From contig OX387604.1 of NCBI GenBank assembly GCA_947568835.1, positions 6,479,860 through 6,543,859 on the forward strand: a DNA stretch of 64,000 nt, in the 5' to 3' direction. The DNA comes from Protonemura montana (Eukaryota > Arthropoda > Insecta > Plecoptera > Nemouridae). Numbering within the stretch: position 1 is the first letter of the stretch; each line of letters opens with the position of its first letter. The notes beneath the pieces are model-generated. The model made no database searches. It saw only the letters and a list, made by a program, of their open reading frames with translations, and was not told the origin of the DNA. The position numbers and the translations under genes were made by a program. Below, piece by piece: positions 11,865 to 26,200 of this stretch.

Positions 11865-14800
11865 TTTCTCAACAGTACTCCTAGTCCTACGGAAACAAAA
11901 AAGAGGTTTGAAAAATGGAGAGGTTATAGACACATCAAAGTCGCCGCTGTTCGTGGTTGCTAAGAATGTGAACAGAATTCGGTTAACAAATATAAGAATA
12001 AGATAAAGATAAAGACAGTGGCAAGATTTCTACCATTTTCTCCCGACTCTCCAGCCTGGTGCGCCTCCACACGTCGGAAGCGAACTGAAATCCCGTTGTT
12101 CTAACAACAGAAATCTCAGACACGATACGTACGAATCAATCTTCTAGTCTTCCTTCAAGTTACCGGTTTTGTACTACACCTTGCTCACTTTTTTCATAAA
12201 TATAGTGAAAGATTATAATATGCATACGATGATTGTGCAATACCTAGCTATTACATACTTACAAGTGTCATAATTATATGTGTTTTGGATTTCGCGAAAA
12301 AATATCCAGGATCTTCAAGGTTGTCTACCAGCAGGTTCAGGAGGAGCTTATAAAAGCAGTGTTATCCTATTATATTTTATAATAACACGATGTTGCCATT
12401 AAAATGCAGAATTAAGTATTGTACAATACTTTGTTGACAATTCTATAAAACACATTGACCCAACAAAATACATGTTACAATTTTGGCATGGCATGTTCCC
12501 CGGTCATATAAATACGTGCACATGCTTTGGCTGTGAATCCTTCCTGATTCTCCGTCCTTGTTGATGCGAAAAATAATGTGAGGAATTACTTGAGCCATCA
12601 ATTCACTCTAAATTACGTATCATTTGGCAAGAAAATGAGGTTTGGGCAGCACAGAGCTCGCTGCTCGCTTCAGAGAAGAGAAGAGATGTATTAAAACACT
12701 CATTGGCCTACCAGGTGGGACGCCGATGTCAAAACAAACACCACGAACTGCTGCCGTCGTTTTCTAACTTTGTCAATGCGCCCAGAAGAAAACAACAATA
12801 CGGAGAAGTCTACGCTAAAAGCAGTGATTTCTTGAGGGTAGACACTGACCGCCAATCCTGTCACAAAACGCGATCGAAGTGCACTGAGGACTGAATTTAA
12901 ACAGTATTCTCGTCCTGCCATAATAGTTATAACTTAGTATTACTATGTGAGCTATCTTATCCACCAGAATAAGCCATGCAAAGCAAATGCATGTTTTTGC
13001 CGAAATACCAAGATAGAGCGACGTTTTTCTGGAGTAAAATGCACGTTCTGGCACGTAAAATCAACTGTCCATGATGTTTGTTTCAAAACGTATTGAAATA
13101 ACTGAAGATGTAGTTTTGATCCAACGAGACTGCAATTGGTCGAGACTCAAGACAGTAGCCTCGTCGAAAGGCGCAGAGAAATGTCATGTCTTCTAAGCCT
13201 GCTCAGCACGAGCCAAGAATCTTAGTACCTAGTTACCTTTTGAGAGCATTTATTTTCGGAAATGAGAAGGACATTGGTGCATTGCCTGAACTTGAGAGCA
13301 TCTATGCCAGTTGAAAATTGGAAAGAACTTGGCAAATTAGGAATACATTTAACTAAGAACAAAAAAAATATTGTAATTACCTGATCAAGGTATTTTCTTG
13401 CAAATAGCTTGTGTGTAAACAGCACCTCCACAAAAACTACAGCCTCATGTCCAATTTACACCAGACTTCGAATCTTATTTGGAATCTTAGCTTACAGAAT
13501 TCTGCGTCAACCTTCAACTCACGTTTCCTCAAACCAACTAAAAGTATAAATAAATGACTTTCGTTCTAAATTGCATATGTCCTCTCATTTGGTTCTGGTA
13601 ATTGTTTTTAAATTAGTGCTTTTGCCCATTAAGGGACATGTCATATGCCCATTAATATTTGTGCGACCAACATAGTGACCAGTCAATGTACTTATAAAAA
13701 TATAATTGATAATTAAATATTTCAATAGCCTAGCCAAATTATTAATTACTTGTGAACATTCAAGGAAGAACCAGAGCAGTATAAAGAACCTCGGTCCATA
13801 AAAGAAAAATGTACTAAAAACCCAATTTAAATTTTGATTTTGGCGCTCCATACGTCATAGTGGGCTAAGAAGCTTCCAGTGGCCTCTTACTCGTCGGTTT
13901 AAAAAAATCGATTGCTAATAACACCGTTGTCTACATCTCCAGAACACGTCATCCACCACAGCCTTCTAATTGATCATACCATTTCAATAACAACATGTGT
14001 AGATCTGTTTAATTGAACTTGCAAATAAATGATACCAATACCGAGTCATGTCGTGCGTCCAGCAAACTGACAACAGAAAGATATTATTGTCCTTCTTACC
14101 ACATTTCTTGTAAACAGCAGTCATCTCTTTATTGACTCTGCCACCTGACACACAAATTGACGTCACCAACAGAGTCCCAAACAAATTACTTATAACCAAC
14201 GTTTAAAAAATCACGAACAAATGTCTAATATAATATTTTCAGATAAGCCTGTGCATGAGTGGTATCCAGCTCAGGTGTACAAATGAATGAATAATTGTTG
14301 GGTGGCAAGCATATGAGACATACAAAACATTCTGTAAGGTGTTATTGTTGGTGTAGGTTCCTAGGTATCAAAGAAATCCAATTCTCTATCGCTATCCTGC
14401 TGTGCTTGTAACTAGTGGTACAGTGCTGAAAAAAATGTGGTTACAATACGGTGATTTTCCGCCAATCCTGGAGGGGTGATGATGGGGGGGGGGGGGGATT
14501 TTGTTTGTTTTCATTTTGTTGCGTTGTGCAGTACGTCCTCATTTTCTAAACATGTCTATCTTTCGAAATCTTCCGGAATCAAATTATTTACTTAGCTAAG
14601 ATTTAACTGTGGTTGCTTTATGCATTGAGGGAGTTATAATAAGTATACTGTAATTCAGTATCGAATAAGCAAAATTCGTAAACCATGACCAATATCATTC
14701 GAACCGAACTGGGATATAATTGTGACTAAGTCGAAATTCTGTGCAATTAACTTTAAATCAAAATGACACAAAGTACAAGAGCTAGTAATTATATTTAAAA

Positions 14801-16104
14801 AAAGAACTCGAAAGTTTGCATCTATCTGCATATTTCTTTGATGCAAAGAAGGGTTACGCCTTATACACGTGGATACCTAGCACTGCACCACTGCTTGTGG
14901 GTCACGCAGATTATTACCCTGAGGCCTGAATGTGTAGGTGTCAATATGTCAACAAGGAGATAAACGTCAGCAAAATAGAATAAATGATCAACCATCAAAC
15001 ATCAATCGTCAATAACTTTATTGTTGAGGTTCTCAAGATTATGCTACGTTTCACAAGATCCATGTCAGCCACCGCAATTTGATTTTGGATACCGGAATAT
15101 GTAGATTCCTACGTGTAGTGAAACTTGAATCGCAAACCTCATGAAATTAAATGATTTCCGGTCTTTTGTAGCTTTAAACGTCTCTCGACATTTATTGTGT
15201 CATTGTGCTAGAGGTAAGGTTTGATTCTGGCACGAAGGCCTTCATTAAACAGAATTGACTGTATAAAATGCTCCAGTTGAATGCATTTTGCATTGCATTG
15301 GAAAAAAAAAGTAAGTACAGAGCACACCAACCCTGATCTCATCATCATGAAATGAGAGAGAAAGAGTAAGAGAAGATAGTAGCGTTGAGTAGCTTTCCAA
15401 GCAGCCGCCCACGGGTCTGACTACCATGAGCCCGACCCATGGTATGCCCGACCCGACCTGCCCAACTTGTTGCTGCAGAGACTCGGAGTTCGCCACCGAA
15501 CAGCTGTTCACCGCACACGTGGTCGTAGAGCGAACGCACGTGATAGATTCGTGCACAAAATATAGCCAGTTCCCACGGAATAGCCGACCAGTGCATTGCA
15601 TAAATCAGGCATTAAGTCACTGCTAGTGAACAAAGGCTGTTAATATTTGCTGGGTAACGTGACTCAGCGCGAGCAATGTCAAGAAATTTTAACTACCAAA
15701 TCCCCACGGTAAATTTCCAAAAAGTTAAATCACTATATTTAGGCAAGTTATGGGGTATTTTTAAAAAGTGCTAGTTAAGATACTCATAATACTATGATAG
15801 TACTACTCATAATAGTACTATATCTGGAAAGCAATAAATTATGTTCACATTTGAATTGACGAGATGAAATGGGAAATGAGGCTGAGGAGCGTAGATCTGA
15901 ATGTTTTACCAACGGGTTGACTGCCAATTCACATTCACGAGTCCTGTGAATGAATTTCTTGGCTACTCCACCGGGTACGCTACCAAGAAACCAAGTGTTT
16001 GCAGGAAGGCACGCCATCTCGTAGTTGAAATGTAAACCGCATGAGAACGTTCGACGCTATGGTGAGAGCAATCGGAACTTTATGGGTTCAATGCGTTTTA
16101 TATT

Positions 16105-16128
16105 AAAAAAAAAAAAAAAAAAAAAAAA
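16105..16128. repeat. Poly-A tract (24 A)
   Basis: Uninterrupted run of 24 A. No SINE body precedes it, so it is either a tail of an unrecognised retrocopy or simple sequence. Confidence 0.9.
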
Positions 16129-16260
16129 CAGCGACATATCACTGGCGATTTCAATGCTACGAATGGTGCTAGCCAGCTCTGATCCATGCGTTGACATTTT
16201 TTCAAAAAAATTCTTGTCACAACTTTTTTTTTCAGTTTAAAATAAGTGACAATGCTTGTA

Positions 16261-16285
16261 TGAATGAATGAATGAATGAATGAAT
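16261..16285. repeat. (TGAA)n microsatellite
   Basis: Six perfect TGAA units followed by tatata. Confidence 0.95.
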
Positions 16286-17282
16286 ATATATTTATTTAGC
16301 TATCAAGCTATTAGATTACGTGTAACAGTTTACAGGTTACACAACATTATGACAATGAAGGAACATATATTATGCTTTTTTATATTGTTTAAAAATAAGC
16401 ATCACAAACGAGATAATTCATAACCACGATACCAACCAAAATTGATGCGTGAGTGGAACCTCACCGAATCTATGTTTACACGGAATGATATCTTCATTAA
16501 TAGCAAACTGTTCAATGCTACCTGTATTAATCAAAGAGTTACCGTTACCCACACTCAGTTACTATGAAAAGAGTATCGGTTATCGAAATGTTTTTACTCC
16601 ACACTTTGCTTTTTTATTGGTTGAATGGTTGAATATGAACTTGAAACTATTTTGACTGTCTCATATTTGCTGTCAAGACAATAAATTATATTATCATTAT
16701 TACGTGCCAGATCTATGAGTGGGCTAAAACTAAAGTTACTATATTCTCTAAGACGGTAGTTAACTCACCTATTTAGCGATTCTCGAAGCTTTTCTTGCAC
16801 TTTTCTAGTCCATAATTCGTAAACTGATCACGACTAATCAGAGGAATCATTTACACAATTTTATGTTCGAATAATTTTATTTGGAATGCTTAGATAACAT
16901 GTTTTTGTCTCTAACAAGTTCACAGCGCAGTGTTTTCATCATTTTCATCGAGAAAATGTATAAGGATCCAAAAAAATACCTAGACCCTTCAAAATATTTA
17001 AACACTTTTCCTTATTTTAAGCGTTTTTTTAAACTGTCGCTTGTAATAAAAGCTGGTATGTGAACACTATCAGACGTTCGTGTAACACACACTGCTAAGA
17101 AGGATCAACACTTACTAAAGAAAACAATATCACGCTTGAAACATAAGTATACCTAATATTTTGCTTGTGGTCATGCTTTTCTTCTCGTCAGCATTAATTA
17201 ATAAACTAGAAATGTGTAACGAATAACTAGGCATACATGTTTCGGCATAGAATAAGTATTGTTGCCAAGTAATTAAGAACAT

Positions 17283-20200
17283 TCAGTGCTTGGTATTATT
17301 CCCTGATCCCCCTGGGTCAGACTCTACTATGTCAATGGACGCTACAGAATCTAGTGTTGTAATTGTAAAATTAGACAACGGGTCTGATAGAAAAGGGTCG
17401 TTCTGATTGTCACCTCGCGAGGGTTCATTAGGTGAAGATAACGTCGGCAGCACTCCCGCATTCGAGTCTTCGATCGCTTTCTTCAGCTGAAAACGAAGAC
17501 GAACTGTTAAATAATCACAGTATTATGTTATTTATAATGGTATAAGAGTAATAGATCTGATTAATTATTGGGGTTTAACGACGTACTGTTTTGACAACAG
17601 GCCCTGCAGGACTGGTCTAATGGCGTCGGTGAATGAGTGGATGAGGATGAACCTAACCTAGCCTAGAAGGGAGGAGAGGTAACCCGGTGGCGGTATGTAG
17701 CCTACTCCTATCGAAATGCGCCAAGGGGACCACCGGCTTAGCGTCCCTTCCGAAGGCGAACGCGAACAACAGGATTCCACCACACATCTATGCTGTCGAG
17801 AGGTTGATAAGCAAGGCGAATGAAGTTGCTGTGCTAACTTTCATCCTCCAACCTATCTCCCGAACAGAACTGGTCGTGTGGTTAAAAGATCTTTCATGGA
17901 TCTCTGGCAATAGTATAATTATGCTGGTGAAGCGAGTTTTTTTGGAAATTTAAAATAAACAAAAATGAAGCTATCCAGCATAGAATTCGGAGAGAGTATC
18001 TTAGTCGTCGAGTAACTTTCAACCTTTATTTGAAGATATTTTTGAGAAAGTGTAGACTCCTGTCTGTTGCCAAAGGTAAAAAAATGAGCAAAACAATTTG
18101 GCTTCAAAGGAATACGTCAGAGCAAGAAAGATAATTATTTACTTTCAATTGGCATGGATTATGAATCGATTAAATTCCGTACCTCCTTGATACCCACGAT
18201 GCCGATCAACCGCCCGATGGCTGTCACGTACGCGTGGTTTACACCCACCATGGAGAACAGCGAGTGCACCTTGATAAGAGAAGTCTTCTCCACGAGTTGA
18301 AATGGAGCGGGATCGACAGGGCACTTGTCAAAATCGACTGTTTTTGCCATCTCATCACCTTCCCAAACTTTTTGGTCTTCCGGTGACATATCGATGACTC
18401 TTTCCCGAGGCTGTAAAAGAAGATATGGATCGGATAGTGTATTTTCTGGATTCGAAACACCTGTGAAATTAGCTGAACTTACAGCCGTCTTGCAACAAAA
18501 ACCTATCAGAATTTATGGATTAATGTTGATAGAAAGCTAACTGATCGGCCATTTTACTAGTTTTCTTATCCTGAAAACACTACAAGAACGTGGAATTGTA
18601 CGAGATTAGTTTTAAAGACACAACGTTGAGCGACAATATGACCAAACGGCGACGGAGATGATGGAAGATATCTTTTCCAGCTTTGATAACTAAATTCCTC
18701 CACCAATCAATGCTTGATTGGTAAGTTACATGGTAATACTTGAGTTAAGTCTTAAGTTATTCAATCCTTCATACAGCATAAATTTCTACCAAACATTTAC
18801 GGTAGCCTTGCAGTTGCGCGGTCACCAATCCAAAACCTTGATCCAGTGCAGAGCGAAAAACAATGTTTCCAGCCCTTTTGGTCCTTCGCACTCATGTGAT
18901 TAGTTCAATAATTGATTGAACCAATCGAATTAAAAATGAGGAAATAATTTTATAAATCCCTTGACATTTCAACTCTACCAATGCCAAAGCACCAGCCGTC
19001 AAAACAGAAAATAGTTACACACATTCAAGCTAAAATCAACCGCTTGAGTATAATGAATTCTAGAAGATGGTAGATTTTGAGACAGAGAGTCTTGCAATGA
19101 ATTGATTTATTTCCTAAATCAAACAATATGATAGGGCAACTGCGTTTGACGCATCTGTTTACCGCACGGCTCGCGACCTAACTGACGATAAATATATCGT
19201 TGCTTAAAATATAATTTAAATTTGTGAAGACAAGTACCGATAGGTTGATAGTCCAATCAAACTCAGTTTGATCAACAGTTACCAACATTTTTCCAATCGG
19301 GGTCTCTTTCACTCACAGTGAATTACAACCCGCACGATATTATTCAGTAAGACATGTCATTTATTTACATGCATGCATTTTTGTATCTCGGTAAGTCACT
19401 GCAATACGGAGAGTGTACTTATTTTAAATGAGGACATTGGTAGCTCGCTCGGTGCTACCCATCATGGCGAGAAGTGATGCTACGCTAAGGTTTAGCCGTG
19501 TTCAGCGGCGCAGAGACCGAAAACCTGTCCTAAGAGTATTTTATAAACCACACAAAAATGCAAAACTATGCATTATACAAATATGAATTTAGAGGACTGG
19601 ATGTCTGCTTCCATATTTGCATACTTCATATTCGGTGCCACTCCTTCACTGTAACACAGGGATATAGATCACCTCACCTGCACCATTGTTGTCAAAATGA
19701 ATAATTGTTGAAATCTAAGTTGGAAGCTTTTTTTATTTTCCAACCTCAACTAAATTCTTTATTTTTGAACACCAACATTCTTTTTTCAGTAAGCATGTAC
19801 ACCGAGAAACCCTCCCAAGCTCATTTTTGCACACCCAGGACGTGTCATCCATGTGGCTAATACAAGCCACAAGAAAAATTGCTTTTCTGGAAAGTTTTGG
19901 CCTTTACCGTTTTGATCAATTGAATTAATTTGATTATTAAAACACAATGCCCATCGTCATTGTAAATGTATTCGAAAAAGTACCCATAATTATGATCTAC
20001 CTAATTTTGTTTTTTGTAGTTGCACCGATATGAAGTCAGTTCTGGGAGTCGTACGTTCATGAAGGTAACACATTTCGAACGTATTGCTGAAATAGTTGAT
20101 TTTGTCTTTATCCTGTACTCTCCTAAAAAGGACTCCTAACCTAATCTCATATACTAGGTATATGAAATAGCAGTTTTTCTTGAGTCGAAATTTCAATTAC

Positions 20201-23200
20201 AAGCAATCTCATTATTTTTCATTGGTAACAAATGGTAATTTACAACTACACAGTTTGCTATTTTAAGATTAAAATTAACGAATCTTTTTCTTCCTATTCA
20301 GCGGAATGGTCTATCCTGGTAATAATAAGGGCAGTCATCGTTGCCTGGAAACTGTACGAGTTGACGGCTTTTCTGGTAAGATATTTTTAAAAATCGTATT
20401 GCATAACTTTATTTATGATATCGCAACTAGACTTTAATTATTCGAAAATCAAATGTACACAACACCATCACACATCCACATCAATGTTGCCACATTAACC
20501 ATGTCGACCAACACACCGCTTTGTTTCTCAGCTCTTCTGGCCATTTCCCGTTCTGTATACAGTCATGAGAAACCTACCCTTCGGCTGGAGAGCTATCGTC
20601 ACGGTTCTTATTTATGAGCTGGTAAGCAATCATTATTTGTCACCAAAAAAACAAGAAGAAACCAATGTATTGTTTTCATTTCACAATGAAAAATCAATTG
20701 GAGTAAAATAAAATAAATCATTGTATATTTTATATTTCTTTTAAAAAGAATAAGAAAAAAAAATGGGACAGATGTCATGCGAATCCATTATGCTACTGAG
20801 GGCAGCACTTCATGACTAATCGAATAATTATTTTGTTCTCCCAGGTGGATATGCTAGTGTTCATATTTTACATGGACTTAAATGGAGTCCAGGTTCGTTG
20901 GGAGTACACGACGATGCCTGAAAGCCTCCGCCGTCCAATATCAGGCATCTGCAGGGCATTTTTCAGAGTCGTCAAGCATTTTCGAAAACAACGACGCGAA
21001 CGCCCCAATGATTTCATTGTATAAAGTGTCCAAGTTATAAATTACACAAGGCAAGTTAAGTGCCATAATTGACAAGTCTTCTACAAATCGACAAAAGTGT
21101 CTGTATTTATTCGGAATAAAAAAAATATGTATATTTTGATGTGCTTGACGGTTGTGCTCTGGTTAGAAGAGGTTTGCGGCCCTAAAATGGGCCTAAAATG
21201 GGCTCGCTTTCTTCAGGAGAATGATGAGAACTATAGAAACAGGAGAACAACATATGTTGCTGTTTTTTTCTTTTTGGTAGTCGTTATTCATCTCCCTGGT
21301 TTTCGTGATACACGTTAGATTGTCACAACAACTATAATTAGTGCATGCAATGTAACGCAAGAAATCTTACCAGTGTGACTCTTTTCAGGGATCTTGTACT
21401 TGAAGGTGTCAAGAGGTTCTGGAAAAATGTGCTTCCACTCTGGTTCTTTCCGTCCGCTTCTGGCTCAAGAGCAGAAGGCGTCACTTCTTGGCTTACCGAT
21501 CTGTTGAAGATTGCACCAAAAGCAGTTCGAATCCTGAAAATACAGTATTTCAAAATGATTACACTCTCAATACAACGTAATTACAAAAAATGTTTAGTGT
21601 TAAGTGTTAACTCACCTGCTTTCAGCACCCGTCACAGTTGAGTATTGGTCGGCATTGGGATTTACCAATGAGCTGAAACTGCGATCCAAGAACGAGTGAG
21701 ATTTCTTGAGAATAGATTTCTTGGGATGAGTTTCGACAAAGTTTGGAATATCTCGAGGATGAAGCTGTAGAGAAAATATTACCCTTTTTTAATGACAATA
21801 ATTTTAATAGCAGAAAACTGCAGCAGAATATTCTTACGCTTTTTGGAGAGAAACTGCTCGGTGCTAGGTGTCGGTCTTTGAATTCATCGAGAGCAGGAAT
21901 TACTTCAAAACGAGAGGGTCGACGTTTTTTCACATCATCCAAGAGTTGCTGCTCGAGTGCTTCTCTCGCCCTAATTTAAAAGAAAATAAGGAAACTGCAG
22001 GCCTTAAAAGACATGCACAGAGTGGACACAAAAACCAGGACGTATGGTAGTCACCTTTCTTGAGCTTCTTGGTGCATTTTAGCAGCCACCTGTAGTCTTC
22101 TCTCTCGACCAATGTGCTTCTCAACGAGTCTGATGAGTTGTCTTCTTTGGATAGACCCCAGAAGAATCATAGAAGATGAATTCTCTACAAAAGGTATGCT
22201 GTGCAGCTTTTTATGCTCCTTCAATATCTGAAAACAACACTTAGCTGGTCGATTTCTCACACATAGATTTGTATTCTACAAACCAACAATTGATATAACT
22301 TGGCATTAGCACCTGATTTAGCTCGCTGTATGTTGTATTTTTTGAAATGTAGATCACATCTCTCAGCATGAACGAGTTCACGTGAATATTGTACATCCCT
22401 GTGAAGATGGGCATTGGTAATTAAAGGGTGAATTTGTCAGTCATTTGGTGGCACAAAATAGCTGAGACCGTCAGCTTATGGGGAGATTTCCGTCAGTCTA
22501 AAAATTATTCGAATAGAGAAAAATATACTTTATTTTAGCAGCTTTTAATAAATGTATTTATTGCGCTGATACTGATTAAGAAAATTAAAGTCGAGTAACA
22601 CTGCGCTTGGTCAGGGATGTGATGGGTGACCGTTATACAAATGTGAAGTTTTCTTTGAAAGAGAGGTTAAAGGGATGAAAATTAGTACAGCAACTTCATT
22701 CGCCTTGCTCATAAATTTATCGACAGCATGGATTTGTGTAGGAATCCTGGTTTCGAGTTGTGCCGTCCTTCGGAAGGGCCGTTAAGCCGGTGGTGCTCTT
22801 GGTGCTTTTCAACAGTAGAAGGCTTCGTCCCGGCTCCTGGTTTCCCCTTCTCCATACTAATTTAGATTAGGTTCATCATCATCCACGACATCACCTACTA
22901 ATTCACCGATGCCATTAAACCAGTGCCACATGGCCCTCTGTTAAAACAATGGATCATCAAACGCATCCAATCAATCAATCAACTAAGCTGACATTGAAAA
23001 TCAGGCTATTTAAATGCGTGTACACAATTCCTTCTTTACCACCCTTCGTACTTTGTAAGGTCGTTTTTTGGTTGGGTTTAAGAAGGGAGTGGCTTATGAA
23101 GATTTCTGCATTCAGTTCTTTCCAAAGAAAATTGTTCATTTGATTTGATACCGCCTTGTGAGGTAATCTGCTTCCGATGTAGCTTTCTTTGCGGGTGATA

Positions 23201-26200
23201 TTGGCATGTCACAACTTCTGTTTTTATTTATTACGGGGGTGAATAGTTTTCGGGTGGGCTCACAAAATGAAGTTTCGCCTCTTAAGTTGTGAAGGTACTT
23301 GCCTGACTTTGAAGACAGAAGGTCTGGCAGATAAGGAAGCTTTTTGATAATAATAATGCTGTCATATAATGATGGTTGAAGCAAAGACGCAATTGCATTT
23401 GAAATCAATACCCCGATCTAAAACATAGAAAGAGACTAAGTATACCGAAGACCTGACAGACACGGAGTCATTCCAGAAGAAAGTAAACATAAATTTAATT
23501 CAATTGTCTTGCTTAAGTAAGATTCGAGTGTAGACACTTTTCGAGGAATTCTTTACCTACCATGATCGGCACAATGTGCGTTACTTGGCCTGTCATTTCT
23601 ATGACAATCACAGACACCGAGATTGTGTGAGTAACAGCCCCTGAGAATGCTGCTGCTCCCACCATTGCATACCCACCTACACAGAGTATAGTCAGGTAAT
23701 ATTTCCATTGAAACGGGAAGAACGCTAGTCTAATATTTGCTTTGACTCACCTGGTATTATTGGGGTAATTGGCCCATCAAACCTGAGTCCAAGAGGGAAC
23801 CAAAGATGCATGAGCTCTCCAGCAATTCTTCCTAACGATGCACCAAGCTTGAATACTGGTATGAAGCTTCCCGAAGGAACTGGTATCGTTGAGGCGATTA
23901 TAGAAAAAATGAACTGAAAAGACATTGTTTTTAATTGTCATAAAGATTCAGTTTTTCTTGTATTAATCTTGTGTTACCGTGAATGCAGTGAACCCTGTGA
24001 GGCTGACAAATATTCCAGTGCTGGGCGTCATCCAATGGCGCAGAACCTCTCCTTCCCGTACCGTGAAGTTAGATTTGCTCCAAGTGAAATTGCTGAACAG
24101 CGCGTTCACCTGGAATCAATGGTGGATTGATTACTAGGATCATCTCGCTCATACCTTACTTTTTCAATTCTCTTCTCCGCTCTACCAGTCCAGGGGTTTT
24201 CTCTGGGGAGCTTCTAATTTTAAAAATGTAATTTAAAATTAAGTTTTGAGGCTGATTTATGTTTCCTTGTTGTGAATTTGGAGACTAATATTAAAAAATC
24301 CCACTTCTCTATAACCCTGAGCAAAAGTTACCTCGCCGTAGGTGCTTAGAAAAACCATATCCCAATTTTGGGTTTTTTCAACCCTTGGTACTCAGTACTA
24401 TAGACTCCTCGAAAAGTTACTAATTCTCATTACGACATTCGTTGATCATCCAAGGACTTTAAAATAAATTAACGTTACGATCAGAAGTTTAATCGCAGAA
24501 CGTAAACCAAAGAAATATGTCCGGTTTTGAGCAGATACCGATGCTATTTTCGCGGACTAGAGGTGTCGTGTGTTCCGGCTGATTTTTGTAGAAATTCCAG
24601 TGACTTTGACGTGCTGGATACACTTTCACACGTGACCTTAAACTTTCTTTGTGGATCCGTGTCCACAGAAAAATGTCCTTTTGGTAAGTGTCTTGATTAG
24701 TTTTTAAGTTTGATATAATTGTGCATGTTGATAGGAGTGATTGCTGGTCTTGTTAAACTCGATATGTCTCATCCATGGTATTTGGTCACTAATGGTCTAT
24801 GGTCGATGGTGTTATGGTCTAATTGAACAGCCCATGGCCCTTTTTTCTAATAATTTCCCGTTCCTAAGGTAAATTATGCGATTTCTCTCACCTGGCCTCC
24901 CGTGTTGAGTTCTCCTGCTACATATTTCCCCAGACCATGCGGAAAAGTCACAGAGGTAACGAGGAGAGCAATCAGTCCTGGGTAAATAAATCGGCTAAAA
25001 CAAACGAGCTATTAAGCAGAATTTCATGGCGGTAGACATGCTGATTTCCTCAATATTAAGTTCCATGCTCCACAACACAGGTCTATAGTTAAATCATTGG
25101 ATTTATAGCTTATAGTCAGAGACACATCGCTAATCTTAAACTTTCTGCTGACCAAAAGAGCCACCAACAGTTGGTTTTAACAAAAACTATTTGAACCGGG
25201 TTTTGAATTCTAAGTAAAGAACAACTAAATTTCCAAACGTTTCGTAACTTGAACCGGTTACTTCTTCAAGGCTAAGAGCAGTCCTGACAATTTTCCGATA
25301 ACAAAAGAACCAGACAAAATTATAACAATTACCTAGTTGAAGCATCCTAAATGCATCTTTACAAAATGATCATGGTCAATAACTATACAACTAACGTATT
25401 TTGTATTTTCTGAAATAAAATCCCGAACAAATTGGCGTTTTTTTACTAACTAACCAATTATGTGTATGGAAAATAGTTTCTTAAATATTTCTTACCCTTA
25501 AAGAAGTAACTAGTACAAGTTACGAAACGTTGGGAAATTTAGTTGTTCTTTACTTAGCATTCAAAACCCATTTCAAATAGTTTTTGTTAAAACTAGTGCT
25601 AAGGTTAAATCAAGTAGACATGAGTCTAAAAACAAGCAACACTTGGTAGTTGCTATCGGTTGTGGCCACCCGATGGCGCTGGCGGTTGTTCTTTTAATAG
25701 AACCTCTACAATTAAATATTTACTACTCGTAATTTCGATCACGAATAACAATCATTGAGGTTAGCAATGAGATGGTTAATTGAGCGTTACACAGTTTGAA
25801 ATGCGAGTAATCTGCGAGAAATAACGAAATGAAAATTCTTAACTCTTGAAATGACGGTGACTCCACCTAAAATCGTCATCCATTTTTGTCGGTTTAGGAG
25901 TTATCGGTCGGTATTTTTCGCGAAGATAGTTTCACATTATCAATGCCACTCTGACTAAACCTGTAACTTAATGATATAACATTTTCAATGCTAACTTAGT
26001 AATAGTAGGTACACGTCAACATACTTTTGCTTGAGAAACTTATTGATGGTGACGTTGCTGCGAATGAAAGTGACGTATTGCCGATGTACCCAGACATAAA
26101 GGGCACCCCCAAATCCAGAAACGATGCTGCAATTACACAAATTGTTAAAATAGGATTCGATTGAATCTGCAAAATGCGTGAGCGTAGCAGAACTTACCCT

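Larger units (their letters stand above)
11887..17282. other. Intergenic region between CLC-A and the transporter
   Basis: Mostly AT-rich with no gene I can support. Notable items are a 14-base G run at 14484-14497, a 24-base A run at 16105-16128, a (TGAA)n microsatellite at 16261-16285 and a GC-richer patch at about 15400-15600. That patch contains the repeated motif ggtcgggc and a minus-strand frame that could be part of a non-coding first exon. A minus-strand AATAAA near 16877-16882 could serve CLC-A. Confidence 0.5.

Noticed and set aside
16881-17063. 60-codon lysine/tyrosine-rich plus-strand frame
   Set aside because: AT-rich composition explains it. No neighbouring exon or motif supports it.
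21097-21318. 73-codon plus-strand frame after the nested gene
   Set aside because: It begins before the AATAAA of the nested gene, contains a short duplicated cctaaaatgggc and shows no family motif. It probably lies in 3' flanking DNA.
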